From NCBI GenBank assembly GCA_947184155.2, contig CAMXCT020003151.1, positions 1-64,000 of the forward strand: a DNA stretch of 64,000 nt. The letters are read 5' to 3'. The notes under the pieces are model-generated. The model saw only the letters and a program-made list of their open reading frames with translations. It had not been told where the DNA came from and did no database searches. Positions 33,425 to 42,537 of the stretch are shown piece by piece. Every line of letters starts with the position of its first letter. Position 1 is the first letter of the stretch. The translations under genes and the position numbers were made by a program. The DNA is from Cladocopium goreaui. Taxonomy: Eukaryota; Sar; Dinophyceae; Suessiales; Symbiodiniaceae.

Positions 33425-33900
33425 TCGTGAAAAAAAAACACTTTCACTGGTGAGATATCACCTTTCCCAGGCAAACAAAAACGTCTCCGGCCCTGAAAAT
33501 ATGCAGATTTTAGAAATGTTTATAGATCTTTTAAGTAAAAATCAATGTATATAATGATGGTTTAGAATAGTTTAGATTCAGATCCTTTAACTTACAATCG
33601 ATGTATAGTTGAAACTAACGATTTCTGGTACAGCTATAGCAACACCTAAAAAAGAGGGACAGGTGAAGCCTCCCGTTGCCAACTCTCTTCACAGTCTGTG
33701 GGGTGAGCCCGGCCCAGTGACTAAAGATCGTTCTGTAACAACATGGTTCTGCAAGTTGCAGGTTTCTCCAACAAGTAAGGTACCTGTATCAACCAAACAT
33801 GGATACCTTGTCCTGAATTTTTCCGTGACATGCTTCTGCAAGTTGCAGGTGTTGCAGGTTTTGAAGATCAAATTATGTTCGGCAAAGGAGACCTGGAGGG
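33425..33900. other. No supported gene; GCAAGTTGCAGG repeats
   Basis: CTGCAAGTTGCAGG occurs at 33750 and 33836, with a nearby TTGCAGGTTTT, giving small palindromes just outside the transposon's left end. Confidence 0.4.
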
Positions 33901-33906
33901 GGATGG

Positions 33907-33945
33907 TTGCAGCATGTTGGCTGGACGGGGGGGGTTAGCCCCGTT
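33907..33945 (+). repeat. Left inverted end of the transposon
   Basis: Matches 38246-38284 in reverse complement with six differences. The inner GACGGGGGGGGTTAGCCCCG is identical in both ends. Confidence 0.75.
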
Positions 33946-33960
33946 TTTACTGGGTTGCTT

Positions 33961-34320
33961 TTGGGGTTGGGGGGGGTGGGGTGGGATGTCAACGTTCATG
34001 TTACGCTGATGATGTTACGCTGATCATCTGGGGTTGGGGTGGGGTGGGGTGGGATGTTAACGTTCATGTTACGCTGATGATGTTACGCTGATCATCTGGG
34101 GTTGGGGAGGGGTGGGGTGGGATGTTAACGTTCATGTTACGCTGATGATGTTACGCTGATCATCTGGGGTTGGGGTGGGGTGGGGTGGGATGTTAACGTT
34201 CATGTTACGCTGATGATGTTACGCTGATCATCTGGGGTTGGGGAGGGGTGGGGTGGGATGTTAACGTTCATGTTACGCTGATGATGTTACGCTGATCATC
34301 TGGGGTTGGGGGGGTTGCTA
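33961..34320. repeat. 68-bp G-rich tandem array, 5 units
   Basis: Units contain GGGTGGGATGTTAACGTTCA, TGTTACGCTGATGATGTTAC and GCTGATCATCTGGGGTTGGG. Units with GGGGTGGGGTGGGG alternate with units with GGGAGGGGTGGGG, so the real period is a 136-bp pair. The runs of G could form quadruplexes. Related arrays lie at 15487, 26579 and 32836. Confidence 0.95.
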
Positions 34321-34763
34321 CGCTCAGAAGGTCTTGGGGGCAGTGTGTGTGCACTTGCTTTCGATGTTGATGGTACGCGAAGAACGTATTTGGGGTTGGG
34401 GGGGTTGGGTCTGTGTTAACTGTATGATATATTTACTGTATTATATAATTATATATTTACTGAATAATATATACTTGTCAGGATGATTTGTTTATGTAAA
34501 TTTCACCGGTCATGTCTGCCTGCTACCTGCGCTGCAGGTACGCATCTCAGATGTTGGGGCTGGGCTGCATTGGTGTGTCAGGGCTGGTTGGAGTTCTTGG
34601 TTGCGTGAGAGTTCGTCAAGTTTGCTTAGACATATAAGTTTCCAAAAGTAGTTCGTAGTTACATGGTTCAAACGCAAGAAAGGGTTTAACGCGAATATCA
34701 TGGGAATGTCATGCTTGTCTAGCACAGCTTTGCTTGTGTAGCTCGCTGCTGTGCTCTGTTTCC

Positions 34764-35231
34764 ATGGATCCGCTTCTGTATGGTGTTACATTGTTAATTC
34801 TCCTCCGCGCAGCTCATGAAAAGTTTCCACCTGTCTGTGTTCTTTGTTCCTTTTTGAGCACGGAAGAACTGTGGGATGTTCACTACATCTTAGCGTTGAA
34901 ATGGCATGGGGATGCTGGAGCTGAGACCACCTTTGCTGCAGTGGAACGAGTGTATCATTGGACGAGCCTTCGCCAGGGTTTGTCGGTTCTCAAGGAAATT
35001 TGGTTTCGTTATGTGAAAGAACATGGGCCTCTGCCAGTGAAAGTTCTTCAACAAGGTGAATGGTTGCAGAAGCGGCTACGTGGAACAATGCCGCAGAGCT
35101 TTCCTGACTCAGAGTTGGCTGAACCTTGGGACTTTCAATGTGAAATGATGTTGCAAAATTTGCTGGAATCTGGGCAGCCCATTGAGCCGCTTTCGACTGC
35201 AGGACGCAGAACTCTTGAACATCCACCCTCC
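34764..35231 (+). CDS. Transposase-like gene, exon 1 (N-terminal region)
   Basis: An open frame from the ATG at 34764 (open upstream to 34734) codes about 156 residues, including CVLCSFLSTEELWDVHYILA, a Trp/His-rich helical region and WLQKRLRGTMPQSFPD. It ends at a GT donor after CACCCTCC (phase 0). The next exon opens in phase 0 at 35386. I recognise no domain in this part. As the first exon of a transposon gene it may hold a DNA-binding or partner-binding region. The start could lie in an earlier exon. Confidence 0.5.
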
Positions 35232-35385
35232 GTGATTCCTGTTTCTGAGTTCGGTTTTAGTTTGTTTCTTGACATCTTACTTTTCTTCCTTAGATGACCT
35301 CGTTATCATTTCTTGTCGGATGCCGAAATAGACGAAATAGACTTTGTACTGTCATGTTCGTGACGTTCAAACTGTTGTATCCTAG

Positions 35386-35633
35386 GTCTGTGAGAGCCCG
35401 GAGATTCGAAGAATGTTGGCTCCTACGTTGACTTTGGAATCGGAATCCGAAAGTCAAGATGCTGAAGGAGATGCATCGTCAGCTAAATCGGAAAGTTTGT
35501 CGCCACCGCGCTTCCAAGGTGGAAAGATTATCGATAGTCCTATAGCTTTGCGACAAAAACTCGATTATCTTTTGAAGCACTCTGTGAATGCCCCGCTTCT
35601 TGGTTTGTTTTTCGAATTGTTTTCCAAGGATTT
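35386..35633 (+). CDS. Transposase-like gene, exon 2
   Basis: Follows a TATCCTAG acceptor (intron 35232-35385, 154 nt). It codes a Ser/Glu-rich stretch (TLTLESESESQDAEGDASSA) and a helical part with ALRQKLDYLLKHSVNAPLLG. The best phase-compatible donor is GTACTG at 35634 (phase 2), joining the next exon at 35691. An alternative donor (CTTCTTG then GTTTGT) does not keep frame. Confidence 0.45.
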
Positions 35634-35690
35634 GTACTGTCAATTCTTTCCCTGATGCATTCATTTGCATTTGAGAATGATGAATCTCAG

Positions 35691-36087
35691 GTTGCCCTCA
35701 GCTTCTGCTGCCGAGCTCACTCACTCATCTTCGGCTGCGTCTTCGTCTGGCGGCCCTATGTCGATGCTGCAGCGGGCTGCGCTCTTTGAGGACCGTGTCA
35801 AACCGGTCGCAGATGAAGATGGAGCGACCTCCCTGCCTGACACAAAATGGGGTAGATGCATGCGGGCAGACTGTGGATATGCTTTGTCGCCGCACCTTTA
35901 TGCTTCTGGTCAATTTGCAGGACAGATTCGCTTGCTTTGCAATAGGTTCAAGAAAGTGCAAGATGGTAAAAGAATGTGTTTTTTTTCCGCTCCTGTTCCG
36001 AAAGACAAATGGTCGGAGCTGCCCAAGTTCATGAGAAACAAGTATGCAGAACTCCCTGCCAGTTTGCGCCGAAACACTGAGCGCGAT
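35691..36087 (+). CDS. Transposase-like gene, exon 3 with Cys-rich segment
   Basis: Starts after GAATCTCAG. It codes a Ser/Ala linker, then GRCMRADCGYAL, further IRLLCNRFKK and KRMCFF, four cysteines spaced like a small zinc-binding fold, and ends in a basic part. A GT donor at 36088 (CGCGAT then GTGTGA) closes in phase 0 right before an in-frame stop, and the next exon resumes in phase 0. Confidence 0.5.
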
Positions 36088-36414
36088 GTGTGAAGAACTT
36101 TGTGCCAATCGGAAAAAGAGCTGCTGCTGCGGTTTGTTTGCTGAGAGATCTTTGCACCTGATGAAGAATGAAGCATGAAGTTTCCGCAGAATGAAATGGC
36201 CTGTCAATCGCGAATATCATGGGAATCAATTCAAACCACTTGGCCATGACTCTGATACCTTGACTGCAGACACACCTTGCACGTTTCTCCCAGTCGCCAG
36301 AATTTGGTTGGTGAAGTTGTGGGTGCCATGTGTTTCACTAGGTGTGAGGTTTTTTTGAGCAAGCCAGTGGCCATTTTCCACTCATGTCACGTCTTTTTTG
36401 CAAAGCCTTTTTAG

Positions 36415-36671
36415 GTCCGAGTTTCACACAGGGAACGTCCAATGAAAAAATCCCTCGGACATGATAGATATCCCTCTGGGCGCAAACGACCTCCGAGTCG
36501 CACCATCGCTACGAGTTCTGGTGTCAACAGAGAATTTCACAAGAAGGGTCTCAGCTATTCTCCCGGAATCCGTGGGAAATTCAAAAAGTACCGTGCTTTG
36601 CGAGGTCTCAAGCAGATTGACTTTGCATCCTTAGCCTTGTGGTCTGAAATGCGGTGCAAAAAATACCTGGA
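36415..36671 (+). CDS. Transposase-like gene, exon 4 (basic region)
   Basis: Follows a CCTTTTTAG acceptor (intron 36088-36414, 327 nt) and codes a strongly basic segment with GHDRYPSGRKRPPS and GIRGKFKKYRALRGLKQIDF. The frame is open to a stop at 36730. To reach the zinc-ribbon frame beyond, a shift is needed between about 36671 and 36707. GT..AG borders that would remove 17 nt in frame exist at 36672-36688, but so short an intron is doubtful; a frameshift mutation is equally possible. Confidence 0.45.
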
Positions 36672-36688
36672 AGCCAAAGGTTTCTTCG

Positions 36689-36806
36689 GGGTGCAGTGGG
36701 GACGCAGTGCTGGAGATGTCAAGCATCCTTGAACCAGCTTCAACAAGATCCTGCCTTACTGCGTTGTTCGAACCGTTCTTGTCCAGCACTGCGACCTCGC
36801 ATCTTG
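36689..36806 (+). CDS. Transposase-like gene, exon 5 (zinc ribbon)
   Basis: Codes TQCWRCQASLNQLQQ then LLRCSNRSCPALRPRIL, a CxxC..CxxxxC ribbon as found before the catalytic domain in IS1595-type transposases. It ends at TCTTG before GTATGG (GT donor, phase 0), with an intron of 77 nt (36807-36883). Confidence 0.55.
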
Positions 36807-36883
36807 GTATGGTTTCATTTTTTTGGATCCATCGCAAATGATATACGCATGTTCACCTAGTCTTCGACTTGTGCGTTTTTCAG

Positions 36884-37867
36884 TTGTGGCCGTTCTTGCC
36901 TGTAGGTATCAATTGGAAATTTGGCTACACACCCTTCATCAACCGACTGAGAGGTGGACATGAACCAGACATGCAAGGCTTCGTACGTACGGTTTATTGT
37001 GTCAGTGCTAAGATTCCTCAAGATGCAGCTGCGCACATTGTTGGGCGATCCCATGACTATGTCGATTCCATTTACAAGCAAGCTCGCATGGTGACAGGTT
37101 GGGCTGAGTTTCAGAAAAACAAATCCATGACCTTTGACGCCGGAATCCTGGAGGTAGATTCGTGTCGTACGGCAACCAGAAAAAACAAGGTGGGGTCAAA
37201 GAAACGAAAAATGACAAAGAAGCCAGCCGGGAACACGGTTGCCAAGAAACCAACTTCCAAAGTGGCAGTGCATGGTGGTCGGTTTCTAGTGGCTGTCAGC
37301 AGAAAAAACAAACAAAGCGCTTTCTATCCTTTGCCTGACCGCTTCACGGCTACATCTGCTCCTGGCCCGCCAGAGACTTTAGACGAAGTTGTGCCGCTCT
37401 TGCAACACAAAGTGAACCCCAGCAAACACATCCTGGGCTCCGATGCCTCCAAAGGATTGAAGGGAGCTAGAAAAAAATTGAACTTGGAAGCAGTCACTGC
37501 TAGACATAGCTTGTCAGAATACACACCTGTACAGTCCCTCAAAAAGAGAAAGGTTTCCACAACAGCCTTGAAAGCCATTGGCTGCAAAGCAGCTCAAACT
37601 GGCCGGCATAAAGTAACCATGGTCGGAGGAGACCAGGTCGCAGAATCTCACACAGCTCTGCTGAAAAAGCAGCTGAGACGAAACAATAAGCTTGGAGGCC
37701 TCTCATTGAAAACTGCACACGTGGATGGTTTGTCAGCACTTTACATTCACAAGAACTTAGGCCTGGAAGCGACTATGATGGCGTTCGCTCAATTCATTGC
37801 CCACATGACTGACAAAGTCAGTCATGTGAAATGTTTTGAAGATGTCTCGTGGATGGAAGACAAGTGA
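36884..37867 (+). CDS. IS1595/ISXO2-like DDE transposase domain, last exon
   Basis: After a GTTTTTCAG acceptor the frame runs 328 codons to a stop. Order of motifs: FVRTVYCVSAKIPQDAAAHI and GRSHDYVDSIYKQARM (helix-turn-helix-like, as in aa..LG.S..tv); ILEVDSC with the first Asp; a basic insert; GGRFLVAVSR; HILGSDASKGL with the second Asp; ARHSLSEYTP like the NHS..EY segment; and DQVAESHTALLKKQLRRNN, which gives a candidate third acidic residue. This order is that of IS1595/ISXO2 transposases, related to eukaryotic Merlin elements. A basic insert after the first Asp and a long helical spacer before the Glu are additions. Whether it is active is unknown. Confidence 0.6.
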   Translation: MWPFLPVGINWKFGYTPFINRLRGGHEPDMQGFVRTVYCVSAKIPQDAAAHIVGRSHDYVDSIYKQARMVTGWAEFQKNKSMTFDAGILEVDSCRTATRKNKVGSKKRKMTKKPAGNTVAKKPTSKVAVHGGRFLVAVSRKNKQSAFYPLPDRFTATSAPGPPETLDEVVPLLQHKVNPSKHILGSDASKGLKGARKKLNLEAVTARHSLSEYTPVQSLKKRKVSTTALKAIGCKAAQTGRHKVTMVGGDQVAESHTALLKKQLRRNNKLGGLSLKTAHVDGLSALYIHKNLGLEATMMAFAQFIAHMTDKVSHVKCFEDVSWMEDK

Positions 37868-38200
37868 AAAAAAGGGCTCAACATGCAAATGTGTCGCCGC
37901 AACAAACCCCTGTAAAAGTCAATGACACAACATAACCATGTTTGAAAATTGTCATTTCGCCACGGCGAAACACTCCTTTTTGATCATGTGACTTTGCCTT
38001 TGACACATCAATGAAAAAAAGAGCTCAAAATGCAAATGTATCGCGGCAACAAACCCCTGTAAGGGTTGCTCCCAACATCCATTTTTTTGAAAAAATGAAA
38101 GTTATGTTGACACTGCTAAGCAGAACTCAAGTCAATGACACATCATAAGCATGTTTGAAAACTGCCATTTCGCCACAGCGAAACACTAATTTTTGATGAT
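37868..38200. repeat. Duplicated 3' segment of the transposon with TTTCGCC palindromes
   Basis: TGAAAAAAAGGGCTCAACAT at 37866 recurs as TGAAAAAAAGAGCTCAAAAT at about 38010 with the following ~130 bases. Each copy carries CATTTCGCCACGGCGAAACA (or CACAGCGAAACA), a 16-bp palindrome. A further copy of the palindrome lies outside the element at 32457. Confidence 0.85.
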
Positions 38201-38245
38201 ATGCACTTTGCCTTTGACAGACAGACGAACCAAAACAATTGGAAG

Positions 38246-38284
38246 CGGGGCTAACCCCCCCCGTCAACCCAGCATGTTGCAGCA
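38246..38284 (-). repeat. Right inverted end of the transposon
   Basis: CGGGGCTAACCCCCCCCGTC then AACCCAGCATGTTGCAGC, reverse complement of 33907-33945 with six differences. Confidence 0.75.
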
Positions 38285-38289
38285 AAAAT

Positions 38290-39080
38290 GCAATCTAGAA
38301 ACAAGACCGTCAAACCGCTCATTCTCGGACTTTATCTTCAATTCAAGGGCCCACTGCACGTCAAACTTTCGATTTTCACTGAAACAACTCGAACCCATCA
38401 ACAAAAAATAAAGTTGCTCGGCATTGTCCTTGATCCAATGAGTAGGCTTTTTTGTTGAGCCCTTCCCAGGTGGAAAACTGTTGGCTTTCCAAATGGAATA
38501 GTATGAGACTAGCGCAGATTCATCTCAAACCAAAAGTCTCTCGAATGGGCACATTGCCCTAGAGCATAGCCATTAAGACCAAACACCGCCCCTGAGAATG
38601 TTGTCTACCCAGCCCCTTGTTCCCCCCCAAAGATGTTGTCATTCAACAAGTTCATGAAAAAACACGATGAACAAATTCAAAATCACAGAAGAACATCTGT
38701 ATAGATATGCTTCAAGCTGAGTGGTGGATCCACTCAAAGAAAAAAAAACTGCAGAATTCAGATCAGCATCCAACTTGTAAAATCATCCTTCCATCATCAT
38801 CATCTTCCATCATCATCATCATCATCATCATCACCACATCAAAACTTTCTTGAAATCACCTTGAACAAAAGACAATCCAAGTTCAAAACAAAAACACTCT
38901 ATGATCCACTAAAACAATCGTTCCATCATGTTCCATCCAAAAAAAACTGGTGATTTTTTGATCCATCCCCTCTTGGAGGATCATCTAAATGTGTTCCGCA
39001 AAAATATGTTTTTTCTGTTGAAATTCCGGCTTGGTTTCTCGGGCCCCAGAGTTTCTATGAAAATATACTTTCCATATAAA
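38290..39080. other. Non-coding, with CATCAT microsatellite
   Basis: A CATCATCAT run at 38793-38833. Otherwise single-copy AT-rich DNA without supported exons. Confidence 0.45.
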
Positions 39081-39084
39081 CATT

Positions 39085-39443
39085 TCCATGGTTTTTCCAT
39101 GGTTTTTCCATGGTTTTTCCATGGTTTTCCATGGTTTTTCCATGGTTTTTCCATGGTTTTTCCATGGTTTTTCCATGGTTTTTCCATGGTTTTTCCATTG
39201 TTTTTCCATGGTTTTTCCATGATTTTTCCATGGTTTTTCCATGGTTTTTCCATGGTTTTCCATGGTTTTTCCATGGTTTTTCCATTGTTTTTCCATGGTT
39301 TTTCCATGGTTTTTCCATGGTTTTTCCATGGTTTTTCCATGGTTTTTCCATGGTTTTCCCATGGTTTTTCCATGGTTTTTCCATGGTTTTTCCATGGTTT
39401 TTCCATGGTTTTTCCATGGTTTTTCCATGGTTTTTCCATGGTG
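39085..39443. repeat. 11-bp tandem array CCATGGTTTTT, ~32 units
   Basis: About 360 bp of CCATGGTTTTT with occasional 10-bp units and single substitutions (CCATTG, CCATGA). Since 11 is not a multiple of three, three units (33 bp) give the same 11-residue peptide in every frame and no stops, producing five long false ORFs. It lies just downstream of the 39.5-kb exon on that exon's strand. Confidence 0.95.
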
Positions 39444-39498
39444 TTGTCCCATTTTTCGCCACGTTGTTCGCCACGTTTTTCGCCATGGACCGGGGCGC

Positions 39499-39594
39499 CT
39501 GGGCCTCGCCTTGGCGCCAGCGTTTCAGCAGCCGCTGGGCGCTTTGGAGCTGCTCAAACGTGGCGCCCATGGACACCGCGGCGTTGAGCAGGTC
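39499..39594 (-). CDS. Candidate 96-nt helical exon with GC donor
   Basis: Minus-strand acceptor TTTGATGTCAG at 39595, then DLLNAAVSMGATFEQLQSAQ and RLLKRWRQGEAQ, ending GCCCAG before GCGCCC (GC donor). It is 32 codons exactly, phase 0 on both sides. The pattern LxxAxxxxxxxxxLxxAxxLLxxW is a helical hairpin; similar short helices are coded by exons at 31.2, 33.4 and 45.2 kb on the same strand, suggesting one alpha-solenoid-like protein. Confidence 0.55.
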
Positions 39595-39789
39595 CTGACA
39601 TCAAAGACCATCATCATATAATCATATAATATAATATGATACTATATGATGGTCGTGGTGGAAGTTTCAGAACCATAAAACCGCTATGTTCATGGGATAA
39701 ATCCATGGTAAATCCACTATAAAATGGAACTCTAGTTCAGTGGCTGAATTCTATGGTTTATGCTGGATAGAACTATAGTTAATGGGAAA

Positions 39790-39897
39790 TACCCTCTGGT
39801 AAACTAATAGTTTGTTATGGAAAATGGCCATAGACATAGTGGATTTTCCCATCAAACATGGTGATTTTCCATAGCCATGTTAAATTACCAGAGGGTA
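39790..39897. mobile_element. MITE family A, full copy (left arm of composite)
   Basis: TACCCTCTGGTAAACTAATA to AAATTACCAGAGGGTA, 108 bp. A family B copy starts 17 bp to the right. Confidence 0.9.
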
Positions 39898-39913
39898 ACC
39901 CTAATAAATAATA

Positions 39914-40020
39914 CTGGTTGGTGGTTTTAACATGTTTTAACCATCTTGAAAAATATGAAAGTCAATGGGAAGATGATTATCCCATATATTATGGAAAAAC
40001 ATGTTCCAAACCACCAACTA
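39914..40020. mobile_element. MITE family B, full copy
   Basis: CTGGTTGGTGGTTTTAACAT to TTCCAAACCACCAACTA, with a duplicated TTTTAACATG step near the left end that is shared with the copy at 47628. Confidence 0.85.
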
Positions 40021-40349
40021 GATAATATATATATAATGTTATGGGTGTGTATATATATATATATGTTAATTAATATGTATAACTTATAGCTCTTATACAT
40101 ATATTTATACATATAGATGTTTTTTATATATAATATACAGTAATACTGTATTGTTGTTTTTGTATAGATTTATAGATCTATGGATGTATACTATTTATAT
40201 ATAACATAGATTATGTATAATAGTTGTATAGATGTAGATGTGTAATTATATGTAATGATCATAATTGTATAGGTGTATGTATGTATGGATGTAAGGATGT
40301 TTTTGAATGTATACTATGATATATGATATATTTATGTGAAACATCTACA

Positions 40350-40459
40350 TACCCTCTGGTAAACTAACATAGCTATGGAAAATCACTTTTTTTAATAGGT
40401 AAATCCACTATGTCTATGGCCATTTTCAAGTTCGCAAACTGTTAGTTTACCAGAGGGTA
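40350..40459. mobile_element. MITE family A, full copy (right arm of composite)
   Basis: TACCCTCTGGTAAACTAACA to GTTAGTTTACCAGAGGGTA, 110 bp, with long inverted ends (about 19 bp). Confidence 0.9.
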
Positions 40460-40829
40460 TTTCCCATTAACTATAGTTCTATCCAGCATAAACCATAGAA
40501 TTCAGCCACTGAACTATAGTTCCATTTATAGTGGATTTACCATGGATTTACCATGAACATAGCGGTTTTATGGTTCTGATCCACCAAGCTATGGTTAGAC
40601 CGGTGATTTTTCGGCTCCAGCGGCTCCTCCAAGCCGCGCACATCTACGTGAGGCCCCTGGGTGCGACCAGAAAGCACCAAGAACTGACTTCCCGAGAATT
40701 CCAATTGTACGTCATATACCCAATAAATACCATATATGTAGTACATAACATGTAATACTTATAATTTAGATATTTATAGATATACCCCATTTCAAGTCAT
40801 TCCAATAAATTCATTTTTTTGAATAACAG

Positions 40830-40946
40830 AGGGACTGCCACCACCTGAGCTGTTTTCCCGTGGATTGCCTCACTCTGCATTGCTTGATTTTCGAAGTCCT
40901 GGCGGCATCAACCCAGCGGATTTCTTCAACAGCGGTGGAGGTGCAG
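40830..40946 (+). CDS. Candidate exon, plus-strand gene (part 1)
   Basis: Plus-strand acceptor GAATAACAG, then GLPPPELFSRGLPHSALLDF and RSPGGINPADFFNSGGGAG, ending GGTGCAG before GTATCT (GT donor, phase 1). The composition is Pro/Gly/Phe-rich. The next exon candidate (43623) starts in the matching phase with similar composition. Other frames, including one on the minus strand, are also open, so this is moderate evidence. Confidence 0.45.
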
Positions 40947-40949
40947 GTA

Positions 40950-42510
40950 TCTGTTGTCCAAGTACCAAGTCACAGGCATGTGGTACCCTGTATGCCAAGC
41001 AACCACAGGCCACTTCTTGCACAAAATAAATTGGATTATGTCAAATTCCACGCAGCGGTGTTACCCTCAATTGGAGCCAAAGTCAAGCGAGATCAAAAGA
41101 AAACCGACCCCCTTGTTCTTGGAATGCTGGGCAAACGTTGGTAGGCTCGGCAAGCTACTTGTGAAGCCGTTAGTCATGCAATGTCATGCATCTTGCATAC
41201 CTGGGTTACCTGAGTCCTGAACATATTTGTATCATGATCTCAAACCCAAAGAACCCAAAGAAGCAAATCAAGAAATCCGATAGATGGACCTGTTTATGTC
41301 TTCGATAAAAAACAATGTCATGATATGTCGGAATATCTTCATGACGATCCCAAGCATCCAAAAAAGCATCCCTGACCTGGAACCATCCCTGTAGGGTACT
41401 TGCTCTATTTACATCTATTTACCTCCAAAGAATCAACATGAATCAACTATCAATTTGGGTTTACCCAACATCTGTGGATGATTTTCCCACATTTTCCAGC
41501 CATGGGGTGTTCCAGCCATGGTTCCAGCTACCTGTGTCGATTACCCATCGCCTGTAGCCACATCAAGGCCATATTGAGACGCCGCCGCCGCTCCTGGCAC
41601 TGAAGTGCTGGCGAGCCATATGCACAGGGGGTGTTTTGAAAGATCTGCGTGTATCTATATGGTAGTTTCCATTAATAATAGGGGTCTACACCAATTTTCA
41701 AACATCCCAAACTTAAAAATCCCATTTATGGTTAGAACATGTTAGAACCAAAGTGACGTCCATGAATTCTGCACAAAAAATCGCTTTGAGGTTTTCGAGG
41801 CCGACGGAATCCTGGGGACTTGGCCGTCGACTTCCTTTGGGGATCATCGGAGATGGAGAACCCAACCGTGGGAAAAACTGGGGACCCATCTCTGGTCAAC
41901 CAAAGTGGAGATCAATATGGGTGTGTCTGAAAATAGTGTACCCCTAAACCCAATGGTTTTGCTGATCATTATCCCTATTAAATGGCTATAATTGGGAATA
42001 TACCCTATTTTCAGACAAACCCATATGGATAACAGCCAAGTGGCCGTATAAATAAGCACCGATCCCTGATCCGGAGATCCAAAAAATGCCAAACTTTGGG
42101 TACCATTTGGGATGCAGAAATTTTAGCCATCCCATGCCATGCAGGTTGTTGAGACATACCATGGACATCAAGATGTGGATCTTGCATGGCAAGGCTGCAA
42201 GTCAAGTGGCTAACGTAGCCCACAGATGGGATTCTCCAAGCATGGCATACACTGAGTCCCAAAGATGGTTGAAACATGTTGTAACATGCGGGATTCTCCA
42301 AACACGGCGTACAATGAGTCCCAAAAAACAACAACACATGCGTACGTTCGATGAGGAAAGTGATCAATCATCAACTTTTGGGGCCCCAGGGATGGAAACC
42401 GAGAAACCCATGTTGCCAATGGTAAGATGATACCAAAATATACCAAAGCTATGCTAGCAGTGCTTCGCGTCTCAGCACAGGTGTTTTTCAAGACAAGTCA
42501 GAGTGGCTTG
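40950..42510. other. Intron-like DNA, with one full family C copy
   Basis: Contains GC-rich CGCCGCCGCCGCTCC near 41580 without a clear exon, and the repeated phrase GCATG..ATTCTCCAA.CA.GGC (42218-42310, two copies of about 70 bp). Otherwise nothing supported. Confidence 0.4.
41917..42024. mobile_element. MITE family C, full copy
   Basis: ATGGGTGTGTCTGAAAATAG at the left is mirrored by CTATTTTCAGACAAACCCAT at the right. The interior has GATCATTATCCCTATTAAAT. 108 bp. Confidence 0.85.
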
Positions 42511-42513
42511 CTC

Positions 42514-42537
42514 ACGTGATTCCTGAGCTTCTCGAAC
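42514..42537 (-). CDS. Weak candidate small exon
   Basis: Minus-strand acceptor TCTCAAACAG at 42538 followed by VREAQESREQATLTCLEK, charged and coiled-coil-like. A good GTGAGC donor appears after 22 nt, or the exon may be longer. It fits the helical gene on this strand. Confidence 0.25.

Larger units (their letters stand above)
33906..38285 (+). mobile_element. Candidate DNA transposon with IS1595/Merlin-like transposase
   Basis: An inverted pair of about 39 bp marks the limits: GTTGCAGCATGTTGGCTGGA then CGGGGGGGGTTAGCCCCG at 33907-33945, and its reverse-complement counterpart at 38246-38284 (33 of 39 positions agree; the inner 20, including eight Gs, are identical). Between them lie a 68-bp G-rich tandem array, a multi-exon transposase gene on the plus strand, and a duplicated 3' segment. 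The exact outer limits and target duplication are not clear. The flanks immediately outside do not match as direct repeats. Confidence 0.6.
39668..40579. repeat. Composite 0.9-kb hairpin with ~140-bp arms
   Basis: The left arm (39668-39812) starts CAGAACCATAAAACCGCTAT and the right arm (40436-40579) is its reverse complement with a few differences. The inner end of each arm is a family A terminus. The ~620 bp between hold the rest of the family A copies, a family B copy and AT microsatellites. Confidence 0.9.

Noticed and set aside
35725-36207. 160-codon minus frame in the transposon
   Set aside because: Opposite strand to the phased exon chain; basic shadow without family features.
38928-39621. 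Long frames (126-219 codons) on both strands
   Set aside because: The 11-bp CCATGGTTTTT array is stop-free in all frames. Only the small 39499-39594 part is kept as an exon candidate.
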